NCBI GenBank assembly: GCA_964530005.1
Contig: CAZGZD010000018.1
Span: forward strand, 1 to 21,088
Length of the DNA: 21,088 bases
Source: CAZGZD01 sp964530005
GTDB lineage: Bacteria > Patescibacteriota > Microgenomatia > UBA1406 > GWC2-37-13
Direction of reading: 5' to 3'
How positions within the stretch are numbered: the stretch's first letter is position 1; each line of letters begins with the position of its first letter. This document shows positions 14,644 through 21,088 of this stretch, one piece after another. Made by a program: the position numbers and the translations under genes. Under the pieces are notes generated by a model that ran no database searches, had not been told where the DNA came from, and was given only the letters and a program-made list of their open reading frames with translations.

Positions 14644-15690
14644 TTATTTCTTACTTGGCCTAAGCTTTCTTACCTGTGCTCCAGCCTTCCACATCTCAGA
14701 CTCTCGAATCTCCTTGAGCTCAACCTCAAGTCGGGCCTTATAATCTGGACGACTATTGGCGCGTATTACGACTTCTGCCTCATGACCTGATGCAACGGAC
14801 TTGTAGAGCTTCTTAAAAACTGGTTCCACTGCGCGGCGAAATTCATGTCGCCAATCAAGTGCACCCCGCTGAGCTGTGGTTGATGTGTTGGCAAACATCC
14901 AGTCCATTCCATTCTCACCAACGAGCGGAATAAGACTTTGGGTTGCCTCCTCCACAGTCTCGTTGAATGCCTCAGATGGACTATGACCCATCTTTCGAAG
15001 AAGATTGTACTGTGCCTCCATCACACCAGCTAACGCCCCCATCAGGATTCCGCGCTCGCCGGTCAGATCACTTAATACCTCTCGATCAAATTTCGTCTCA
15101 AATAAGTACCCTGATCCGACGCCTATTCCCATGGCCAAGACTCTCTCTTTTGCACGGCCTGTAGCATTTTGGAAAATGGCGAAGCTTGAGTTGATACCTC
15201 GTCCTTCAAGAAAAAGACGACGCACAGACATGCCCGATCCCTTAGGAGCGACAAGAATAACATCTATATCTTTCGGCGGAATGATTTTTGTGTGCTTTTT
15301 AAAAACAACTCCAAACCCATGTGAAAAATATAGAGCTTTTCCTTTTGAGAGATATTTTTTTATAGTTGGCCACGCGGCAATCTGCCCTGCATCAGATAGC
15401 AAGTATGCAATTATCGTCGCGCGTTTGGCTGCTTCATCAATCTCAAAAAGGTTCTTGCCAGGCTTCCATCCATCTGCTACTGCCTTCTTCCATGATGCTC
15501 CACCTCGGCGCTGTCCGACAATAACATTCATACCATTATCCTTAAGATTAAGAGCTTGGGCTGGTCCTTGTACTCCATACCCTATCACTGCAATAGTTTC
15601 TTTTTCTAAAATTTTCTGAGCCTTTTTAAGCGGGAATTCGGCTCGTGTAACCACTGTCTCTTTCACTCCACCAAAATCAAGTTTTGCCAT
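14644..15690 (-). CDS. ilvC: Ketol-acid reductoisomerase, fungal/Bacteroidota-like type
   Basis: Isomerises and reduces 2-acetolactate and 2-aceto-2-hydroxybutyrate with NAD(P)H. The 348-aa length is class I (short). The Rossmann motif GYGVQG is at 37-42, the cofactor loop RRGGASW at 61-67, and the conserved His124 in YFSHGF. Large stretches resemble the yeast Ilv5 branch more than E. coli or Bacillus IlvC: GASWKKAVADGWKPGKNLF, APKGSGMSVRRLFLEGRGIN, FNETVEEATQSLIPL and the C-terminal MWKAGAQVRKLRP. This is from memory of the families, not an alignment. The gene sits mid-operon, 14 bp before leuA and 15 bp after the fusion gene. Confidence 0.95.
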   Translation of the reverse strand: MAKLDFGGVKETVVTRAEFPLKKAQKILEKETIAVIGYGVQGPAQALNLKDNGMNVIVGQRRGGASWKKAVADGWKPGKNLFEIDEAAKRATIIAYLLSDAGQIAAWPTIKKYLSKGKALYFSHGFGVVFKKHTKIIPPKDIDVILVAPKGSGMSVRRLFLEGRGINSSFAIFQNATGRAKERVLAMGIGVGSGYLFETKFDREVLSDLTGERGILMGALAGVMEAQYNLLRKMGHSPSEAFNETVEEATQSLIPLVGENGMDWMFANTSTTAQRGALDWRHEFRRAVEPVFKKLYKSVASGHEAEVVIRANSRPDYKARLEVELKEIRESEMWKAGAQVRKLRPSKK

Positions 15691-15705
15691 ATTTAAAAAT
15701 AAAAA

Positions 15706-17382
15706 TTAATAATAACTGTTCAGATGTTTAACTAATCGATCCAGACCTGTCTTAAGTTGTTTTTCTTCACACCCAAAAGATATACGAATATGATTCTCTC
15801 CGCCTATGCCAAATGCCGAACCAGGCACGACAGCCACTTTCGCACGATTTATCAGGTCAACTGCCAAATCATAATCATCTACCTCAAAGTTGAGCTTTGG
15901 AAAAGCAAAGTACCCACCTTGCGGGCGGGCGAGTGTAAGTTTATCAGTTTTGGACAGTGTATCAAGCACGATCTGTCGACGTTTTTCAAATTCTGATTTA
16001 AAGCGAGTGACTTCTTTTTGAGGTCCGGTTATTGCCTCAAGCGCAGCATACTGTGATACAGCTGTTGGACAGGTCACCAGACTGTCATGAACCTTAAAGA
16101 TCTGCTTCACGACTTTTGGACCCGCAACAAGATATCCAATCCGCCACCCAGTCATTGCATAAGTCTTGGAAACTCCAAAGGTCGAGATCGTGCGATCTGC
16201 CACTTCCGGGAAACTTGCAATTGAAATATGCTCTGTATCATCAAACGTAAAATACTCATACATCTCGTCGGTTATGATGAAGAGATTGTATTTGATAGCA
16301 ATTCTGGCAATCTCTTTGAGCTCTTCGCGAGTGTACACTTTACCTACTGGATTTGAGGGATTGCACACGAGTACCGCCTTAGTTTTTTGAGTAATAGCTG
16401 CCTCAAGTGCCTGCGGATCAAATTTCCAAACATCTTCCTCAACAAGCGGCACAAATACTGGACGTCCACCGTGCCGCGCAATCTGAACCTGTGTCACATG
16501 TGAAGCATAGTCAGGAGAAAGTACAGCAATCTCATCATCTGGATTAAAAAGGGCCAAGAATGTTGCCATCATAGCCTCTATCCCACCGTGCGTCACAATT
16601 ACATTCGACGCAGTTGTCTTGATTTTATTGTCTCGCGCTACTTTTGCAACTATCGCTTCCCGTAGTTCCTCAATTCCATAGCCTGATGTGTATTTGTTGA
16701 CAAGATTTTTATCAATTGCACGCTTTGCTGCTTCTTTTATATTATCTGGCGTATCAAATGATGGTATTCCCTGTGCAAGCGAGACCACGCCATCAGCGCT
16801 AGTTGCCATAAGTTGCATCTTCTTAATCGCCGATACGTCAATTCCCGATGCAGCATATGATGATTTCTTAGACACCGCAAAGCGGCCTCCAAGCTCAGAC
16901 TCTTTCTGCTCCTTAAGTACTGCTATTCGTCCTGATCGAATGAACTCTTTAATTCCAAATGGCTTAAGTAGAAGTAATAGTGAATCAATCTGCCCCTCAG
17001 ACGCACTCTTCTCAACAACCAAGAAATCATCGCCGACATAGGTAACTTTTGCGTTGAAAAGATGGACCAAGTCCTCCACCTCTCGCCTTTTTTCAGGGCT
17101 TTTGGTCGACACCTTAATAAATGTGATCTCTTTTGCAATAAGCTCATGATCTTCTGCCTCAAATACCTTCAGCATCTCAATGATTCGATATAGCTGTTTG
17201 ACCACCTTATCAATTAGCGCTCGGTCCGCATCAACCACAATCGTAAAACGAGATATTCCTGATCGCTCTGTCTCAGACACTGTAAGTGCCTCAATATTTA
17301 TCTTGCGGCGCAAAAAAAGATCGGCAATGCGATATAGCACTCCTGGTTTATTTTCTGAAAATGCAATTATTGTGTATCTCAT
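15706..17382 (-). CDS. Acetolactate synthase small subunit (IlvN) fused to class I/II aminotransferase
   Basis: Residues 1-158 are a full IlvN/IlvH regulatory subunit: an ACT domain beginning with the usual NKPGVLYRIADLF motif (11-23), then a C-terminal part ending in the family-typical SGRIAV (150-155). A short linker (about 159-180) joins a complete fold-type I aminotransferase (about 181-558). This has ASN-PRO loop NPSNPVGKVY (341-350), Asp372, PLP Lys406 in FGVSKTYAMTGWRIGY and the C-terminal HIRISFG. The total of 558 aa is one uninterrupted frame. The gene starts 4 bp after ilvB, the normal place for ilvN. The aminotransferase resembles the aspartate/alanine-type MalY/AspC-like group; its amino-acid specificity cannot be read. 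Since ilvE is also present, it may serve Asp, Ala or Val transamination. Confidence 0.88.
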   Translation of the reverse strand: MRYTIIAFSENKPGVLYRIADLFLRRKINIEALTVSETERSGISRFTIVVDADRALIDKVVKQLYRIIEMLKVFEAEDHELIAKEITFIKVSTKSPEKRREVEDLVHLFNAKVTYVGDDFLVVEKSASEGQIDSLLLLLKPFGIKEFIRSGRIAVLKEQKESELGGRFAVSKKSSYAASGIDVSAIKKMQLMATSADGVVSLAQGIPSFDTPDNIKEAAKRAIDKNLVNKYTSGYGIEELREAIVAKVARDNKIKTTASNVIVTHGGIEAMMATFLALFNPDDEIAVLSPDYASHVTQVQIARHGGRPVFVPLVEEDVWKFDPQALEAAITQKTKAVLVCNPSNPVGKVYTREELKEIARIAIKYNLFIITDEMYEYFTFDDTEHISIASFPEVADRTISTFGVSKTYAMTGWRIGYLVAGPKVVKQIFKVHDSLVTCPTAVSQYAALEAITGPQKEVTRFKSEFEKRRQIVLDTLSKTDKLTLARPQGGYFAFPKLNFEVDDYDLAVDLINRAKVAVVPGSAFGIGGENHIRISFGCEEKQLKTGLDRLVKHLNSYY

Positions 17383-17386
17383 ATTT

Positions 17387-19072
17387 TTACTCTAAAACTA
17401 TCTCATGTGCCGCTTTACCTGTCGCGACCATTGGAAATACATTCTCCTCACGGGCCACATCAATCTCCACCAAGTATGGTCCTTTGTGCGCAAGTGACTT
17501 ATCAATTGCATGATCTAGACCAATAAGGTCTGTCACTTTCTCAGCGGCTATCCCAAATGCTTTTGTTAACGCTACAAAGTCGGGATTCTTAAGCTCCACA
17601 AATGAGTATCTTTTGTCAAAAAAGAGCTGCTGCCACTGGCGTACCATTCCCAAAAAATTATTATTCAGTATAAATATCTTCACATCAAGCTTCTCCTGCG
17701 CGATTGTCGCAAGCTCCTGAAGCGTCATCTGAAAACTTCCATCTCCGATTATGGCAACGACAAGCTTGTCCCGCGCGCCCACCTTAGCACCCATGCTAGT
17801 AGGTAGTGCATATCCCATGGTACCAGCACCTCCTGATGTAAGGAATGTATGTGGATTTTTGAACTGATAGTAGCGCGCTGCCTCCATCTGATGTTGTCCT
17901 ACATCAGCAACCACTATGGCATCTCGCTTTGTCTTACGCGATATCATATCAATCGCCTGAGTCATACCGATCTTCTCAGTTTTCGCATTTTTTTTGGGGT
18001 TTATCACCTTATCAAGCTCAAGCTTGTTATATTTGCGAAACTCAGCCATCCAAGCGTCATGTGTCTTTTTATCAAGTTGCGGCAAAAGCTCAGTCAGTGC
18101 AGCTTTTGCATCCGCGACAATTGGCACCTCAGCTGGCACATTTTTGTTGAGCTCAGCCGGATCAATGTCGATATGAATCACACGAGCTTGTGGGATAAAA
18201 TCAGCCAACCGACCAGTCACACGATCATCAAAGCGCATCCCAACAGCCACAATCACATCAGCCTTTGAGGCCAACATATTGGGTCCATAATTGCCGTGCA
18301 TACCGAGCATACCCACATACTGCGGATGATCCACAGGTAAAGCAGATAGCCCCAAAAGTGTAGACGCCACAGGTATCCCTGTTTTTTCAACTACTTTTTT
18401 GACTATATCCGTCGCATACGCAATAAGCACTCCATGTCCTATAAACATATATGGTCGCTTTGCCCCGTTTATAAGTTCAGCGGCAAGCTTTATCTGTCTT
18501 TTGTTCGGTATTGTTGTTGGCTGAAAACTCTCGATTCTAATATCCTTGGGATATTCAAACTCACACATCTCAATCTGAGCGTTTTTGGTGATATCCACAA
18601 GCACTGGGCCTGGTCGGCCGCGACGTGCAATATAAAATGCCTTTGCCATCACCTCGGCAATCTCGTGTGCTCGAGTGACCTGATAATTCCACTTGGTGAT
18701 TGGGGTAGTTATGCCGATTATATCAGTCTCCTGAAATGCATCAGTCCCAACAAGATGAGCAGCAACTTGTCCAGTAATACATACAATCGGGATCGAATCC
18801 ATCATTGCATCCGATATTCCGGTCACAAGGTTTGTCGCGCCTGGTCCTGATGTCGCAAGACACACGCCTGCACGCCCTGTTACCTGTGCATAGCCTTCAG
18901 CCGCATGAGCTGCGCCTTGCTCGTGTCGCACCAGAATATGATTGAGCTTTTTTCGATAGTCGTACAAAGCGTCATATACAGGCATTATAGCCCCGCCCGG
19001 ATACCCAAATATCGTATCCACCTTCTCGGCCAATAGCGATTCCAGTACAGCTTGTGATCCTGTTAATTGCAT
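17387..19072 (-). CDS. ilvB: Acetolactate synthase large (catalytic) subunit
   Basis: A ThDP-, Mg2+- and FAD-dependent enzyme that condenses two pyruvates, or pyruvate with 2-oxobutyrate, to start Val/Leu or Ile synthesis. At 561 aa it has normal length. The catalytic Glu51 is in VRHEQGAAHAAEGYA. The ThDP-Mg motif is GDGSFQ (443-448) through ILNN (468-471), and the flexible FLGMVRQWQQLFF follows, typical of biosynthetic AHAS rather than catabolic ALS. ilvE ends 5 bp upstream and the IlvN fusion starts 4 bp downstream. Confidence 0.96.
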   Translation of the reverse strand: MQLTGSQAVLESLLAEKVDTIFGYPGGAIMPVYDALYDYRKKLNHILVRHEQGAAHAAEGYAQVTGRAGVCLATSGPGATNLVTGISDAMMDSIPIVCITGQVAAHLVGTDAFQETDIIGITTPITKWNYQVTRAHEIAEVMAKAFYIARRGRPGPVLVDITKNAQIEMCEFEYPKDIRIESFQPTTIPNKRQIKLAAELINGAKRPYMFIGHGVLIAYATDIVKKVVEKTGIPVASTLLGLSALPVDHPQYVGMLGMHGNYGPNMLASKADVIVAVGMRFDDRVTGRLADFIPQARVIHIDIDPAELNKNVPAEVPIVADAKAALTELLPQLDKKTHDAWMAEFRKYNKLELDKVINPKKNAKTEKIGMTQAIDMISRKTKRDAIVVADVGQHQMEAARYYQFKNPHTFLTSGGAGTMGYALPTSMGAKVGARDKLVVAIIGDGSFQMTLQELATIAQEKLDVKIFILNNNFLGMVRQWQQLFFDKRYSFVELKNPDFVALTKAFGIAAEKVTDLIGLDHAIDKSLAHKGPYLVEIDVAREENVFPMVATGKAAHEIVLE

Positions 19073-19077
19073 AAAGT

Positions 19078-20010
19078 TTAGTATTTAATCTTGGTACACC
19101 ACTTTGCGTATTTCTTATTCTTCCCCGTCACTACATCAAAGAAAAGATCCTGCAGCTTAGCGGTCACAGGGCCGCGCTTGCCATCGCCCACAGTTCGCCC
19201 ATCGACTTTCCCAATCCATGCAACCTGTACACCAGTTCCTGAGAAGAAAAGCTCATCCGCAACATACAGCTCTGACCGCTCTACACTTCGCTCCTCAACT
19301 GTGATTCCATTGTCGGAAGCAAGTTGAATTATGCTTCGGCGAACAATGCCCTCAAGTATTCCGTCAGAGACAGATGGGGTAATTAGTACACCGTCTCGAA
19401 CCATAAATATGTTCTCGGCCGACCCCTCAGTCACATGTCCCTCTTGGGTCAAAAGAATTGCTTCATCAAACTTACGATCTGTTGCCTCTTTGCGGGCGAG
19501 TGCTGAGTTTATATACCCACCAGATATCTTAGCTCGTGCCGGAATCGAATTATCAGATGTACGACGCCAGGACGATACCATCACGGATAATCCGCGGGTT
19601 GTATCAAGATAATCTCCAAGCGGAATCATATAGAGCGCAAAGTCAAATTGAGCATCTCTCTCCAAATTTGGCGCCAGATTCAGGCTCCCGGCATATGCAT
19701 AAGGACGAAAATATGCATTCTCCCGAGGTTTATTTTTCTTCAAAAGGTCAAGCGTGATCTTAACCAGGTCTGAGTGCGAATAGTCAATATACACACCGAT
19801 TATCTTGAGTGAGTTCAAAAATCGTCGATAATGATCTTCAATTCTAAAAATACTTATCTCGCCTTTATCAGCATCCCAGTAGCCACGCAGACCGCCAAAT
19901 ACAGCAGTCCCATACTGCAGTGCATTAGTCATTATTGAGACTTTTGCATCCTCAGTCGCGACAACCTTACCCTGAAAAAATGTGTATGGAAAATATCGTG
20001 CAGTAGCCAT
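19078..20010 (-). CDS. ilvE: Branched-chain amino acid aminotransferase
   Basis: Last step of Val, Ile and Leu synthesis: moves the amino group from glutamate to the 2-oxo acids. It is 310 aa, fold-type IV PLP enzyme. The PLP lysine is Lys161 in ARAKISGGYINSALAR, with Arg62/63, Glu195 in TEGSAENIF and Thr-rich phosphate loop FFSGTGVQVAWI. It is the first structural gene after the attenuator, 38 nt from the end of the terminator U-tract, so all downstream genes are subject to the same control. Confidence 0.95.
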   Translation of the reverse strand: MATARYFPYTFFQGKVVATEDAKVSIMTNALQYGTAVFGGLRGYWDADKGEISIFRIEDHYRRFLNSLKIIGVYIDYSHSDLVKITLDLLKKNKPRENAYFRPYAYAGSLNLAPNLERDAQFDFALYMIPLGDYLDTTRGLSVMVSSWRRTSDNSIPARAKISGGYINSALARKEATDRKFDEAILLTQEGHVTEGSAENIFMVRDGVLITPSVSDGILEGIVRRSIIQLASDNGITVEERSVERSELYVADELFFSGTGVQVAWIGKVDGRTVGDGKRGPVTAKLQDLFFDVVTGKNKKYAKWCTKIKY

Positions 20011-20047
20011 ATGATTTTTGATTTAAATTGATAATTTATTTCTATAT

Positions 20048-20071
20048 AAAAAAAACCGCCTCTTCAGGCGG
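20048..20071 (-). terminator. Intrinsic terminator of the ilv attenuator
   Basis: On the minus strand CCGCCT (20066-20071), a four-base loop GAAG, AGGCGG (20056-20061), then eight U (20048-20055). Its 5' arm is also the partner of an upstream GGCGGG (20091-20096), and that pairing excludes the terminator, as required for an antiterminator. Confidence 0.88.
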
Positions 20072-20072
20072 G

Positions 20073-20096
20073 TTTGTATCCATAAAGGTCCCCGCC
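20073..20096 (-). promoter_or_regulatory. Antiterminator region of the ilv attenuator (2:3 pairing)
   Basis: On the minus strand GGCGGG (20091-20096) can pair with CCCGCC (20067-20072). This frees the RNA from the terminator hairpin. GGCGGGGAC (20088-20096) can instead pair with GTCCTCCTC inside the leader ORF (20119-20127), covering the codons Val-Leu-Leu. That 1:2 pairing blocks the antiterminator. So the three exclusive structures of classical attenuation (1:2, 2:3, 3:4) are all visible. Confidence 0.8.
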
Positions 20097-20100
20097 TACA

Positions 20101-20157
20101 TTAGAGGCTGACAATAATGAGGAGGACGCTATTTACAGATGACATACTTTGACACAT
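20101..20157 (-). CDS. ilv operon leader peptide (18 aa, BCAA-rich)
   Basis: ATG at 20155-20157, TAA at 20101-20103, coding for MCQSMSSVNSVLLIIVSL. A run of six branched-chain residues in a row (V-L-L-I-I-V) lies near the end, and 8 of 18 residues are Val, Leu or Ile. It stands between an ideal promoter and the ilv attenuator hairpins, and the stop codon is 4 nt before segment 2. When Val, Leu or Ile-tRNA is scarce, a ribosome stalled on these codons hides segment 1, segment 2 pairs with 3, and transcription continues to ilvE. When the ribosome reaches the stop it covers segment 2 and the terminator forms. A second in-frame Met at position 5 is an alternative start. It is too short to be found by usual gene callers. 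Confidence 0.88.
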   Translation of the reverse strand: MCQSMSSVNSVLLIIVSL

Positions 20158-20173
20158 ATTCTTATAGTTAGTG

Positions 20174-20202
20174 ATTATACTCTGCGCATAAATGCATTGC
20201 AA
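20174..20202 (-). promoter_or_regulatory. Promoter of the ilv-leu-thr operon
   Basis: On the minus strand TTGCAA (20197-20202), 17-nt spacer, TATAAT (20174-20179). The leader ATG is 16 nt beyond the -10, so the expected 5' UTR is only about 10 nt. The promoter lies 13 nt after the end of pdxT (stop at 20216-20218), so transcripts from pdxST could also read into the operon. Confidence 0.88.
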
Positions 20203-20215
20203 GTGTATATGAACC

Positions 20216-20806
20216 TCAGGTAAATGAGAGAAAGTAGCGGTGAAAACTCGTGTCAGCCGTCAATTCTGGGTGAAATGCAGTCGCCAGTATATTCCCCTGC
20301 CGCAGAGCAACTGGCACATCTTTTCCTTGAAAGCTATAGCTTGCCAAGACTTGTACGTCTGGACCCACTTTTGTCACACCTGGTGCTCGAATAAAGAATA
20401 CATCTATTGGCAGTCGAGATACTTCTGGAATAGATAAACTTGCCTCAAAGCTCTGAGTTTGTCTACCAAAAAAGTTGCGCGATACTGTGATATTCAGACC
20501 ACCAATCGTAGCCTGGCCATCCTGCATCTGCCCTTCAACGTGATCGGCAAGTAGTATCATCCCCGCACAAGTACCCCATACTGTCTTTCCTGACCTGACA
20601 AATGATTGTAAAGGCTTGATCAGACCCTCTTTTTGAGCAAGAATACACATTGTCGTACTCTCACCGCCGGGGATAATAAGTCCATCAAGTCCTTCGAGAC
20701 CCTCTGGTGTCTTGACTAAGCGAGAATCTGCTCCACACGCCAAAATAGCCTGAGCATGCTCGAAGTAATCACCCTGAAGCGCAAGCACACCAATTACTTT
20801 TTTCAT
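20216..20806 (-). CDS. pdxT: PLP synthase glutaminase subunit
   Basis: Class I glutamine amidotransferase that supplies ammonia to PdxS for pyridoxal 5'-phosphate synthesis. 196 aa, normal length. Landmarks: IGVLALQGDYFEH (5-17), GGEST (47-51), nucleophile Cys80 in GTCAGM and the His179/Glu181 pair in FHPEL. Stop TGA at 20216-20218. It follows pdxS on the same strand, separated by 93 bp that carry a palindrome. Confidence 0.95.
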   Translation of the reverse strand: MKKVIGVLALQGDYFEHAQAILACGADSRLVKTPEGLEGLDGLIIPGGESTTMCILAQKEGLIKPLQSFVRSGKTVWGTCAGMILLADHVEGQMQDGQATIGGLNITVSRNFFGRQTQSFEASLSIPEVSRLPIDVFFIRAPGVTKVGPDVQVLASYSFQGKDVPVALRQGNILATAFHPELTADTSFHRYFLSFT

Positions 20807-20820
20807 AAAGTTGAAGACAA

Positions 20821-20879
20821 AAATATTTTTTGCGAATGGCTGGGGTGACCCGTCGGGTGAAGCCGAGCGAAAAATATTT
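20821..20879. repeat. Palindromic element between pdxS and pdxT
   Basis: A 59-bp imperfect palindrome. Outer arms AAATATTTTT (20821-20830) and AAAAATATTT (20870-20879), inner arms GGCT (20838-20841)/AGCC (20861-20864), and an apical ACCC-GTC-GGGT (20848-20858). Its layout, AT-rich outer arm and GC-rich inner hairpins, resembles the 1412 and 8523 elements but the sequence is different. It may be a separate palindrome family, or a processing or attenuation hairpin between pdxS and pdxT. Confidence 0.7.
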
Positions 20880-20899
20880 GTAGTTTGATTTCTAACATT

Positions 20900-21088
20900 T
20901 TACCAACCGCGAGTTGCAAGCCTTTCCGAATCAACAAGTGTGTCCAGGTTAATCCCCACCATCGGCTCGCCCAGATCTTGGCTTACCTTAGCAAGGACTT
21001 TGGGATCGTCAAAGTGAGTGGTAGCCTGTACTATCGCTCGTGCTCGCTTATCGGGATTCTTGCTCTTGAATATACCGGAGCCTACAAA
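20900..21088 (-). CDS. pdxS: PLP synthase subunit PdxS, 3' end only
   Basis: The last 62 codons, ending at TAA 20900-20902 with the characteristic C-terminus RLATRGW. The visible part starts FVGSGIFKSKNPDKRARAIV, the phosphate-binding GSG loop of the PdxS barrel, followed by ATTHFDDP. The beginning of the gene lies past the right edge of the window. PdxS forms PLP from ribose 5-phosphate, glyceraldehyde 3-phosphate and ammonia supplied by PdxT. Confidence 0.96.
   Translation of the reverse strand, partial: FVGSGIFKSKNPDKRARAIVQATTHFDDPKVLAKVSQDLGEPMVGINLDTLVDSERLATRGW

Overview
ORGANISM. The window looks bacterial: bacterial-type LeuC/LeuD/LeuB, PdxST, intrinsic terminators, TTGACA/TATAAT-type promoters, and TGA used as a stop (leuC and pdxT end in TGA). 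Base composition is moderately AT-rich by eye. Shine-Dalgarno sequences are weak or missing, and several genes start 5-12 nt after a -10 box, so they are probably leaderless. Together with the compact spacing and the style of the proteins, this fits a Candidate Phyla Radiation (Patescibacteria) or similar reduced lineage. That is an inference, not proof. Most such organisms are thought to lack branched-chain amino acid (BCAA) synthesis, so a full pathway here would be notable.

LAYOUT. Positions 1-4411 (+ strand) hold the 3' part of guaA, a palindromic intergenic element, an RdgB/HAM1-family NTP pyrophosphatase, serS, a promoter with a structured RNA leader and intrinsic terminator, and an FTR1-family iron permease. 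The 4412-4930 gap is not empty. On the minus strand it carries a promoter, a SAM-I (S-box) riboswitch aptamer, an intrinsic terminator, and a 55-codon ORF with its own promoter. Next come a PD-(D/E)XK nuclease (+) and a two-helix membrane peptide (-). Leucine genes follow: leuB (-), then leuC and leuD (+), the last two separated by a second copy of the palindromic element.

From 20202 down to 9237 the minus strand is one tight ilv/leu/thr operon: promoter, leader peptide, attenuator, ilvE, ilvB, an ilvN-aminotransferase fusion, ilvC, leuA, a threonine synthase fused to a LeuA-type regulatory domain, ilvD and ridA. Upstream on the same strand lie pdxT and the 3' end of pdxS.

HOW IT WORKS TOGETHER. 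Acetolactate synthase (IlvB plus the IlvN domain), IlvC, IlvD and IlvE make Val and Ile. LeuA, LeuCD, LeuB and IlvE make Leu. ThrC makes threonine, the precursor of 2-oxobutyrate for Ile. No ilvA-like threonine deaminase is visible in the window. RidA removes reactive enamine/imine by-products of PLP enzymes, and PdxST makes the PLP used by IlvE, the fused aminotransferase and ThrC. The 18-residue leader peptide has a V-L-L-I-I-V run. It is followed by mutually exclusive hairpins that form a textbook ribosome-mediated attenuator.

MAIN POINTS OF INTEREST. (1) The ilv attenuator. (2) Two unusual fusions, ThrC-LeuA regulatory domain and IlvN-aminotransferase. (3) A structured, pseudoknot-capable leader upstream of the FTR1 permease that matches no riboswitch I recognise. 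(4) A SAM-I riboswitch with no recognisable methionine gene behind it, only a 55-aa ORF. (5) A family of palindromic intergenic elements.
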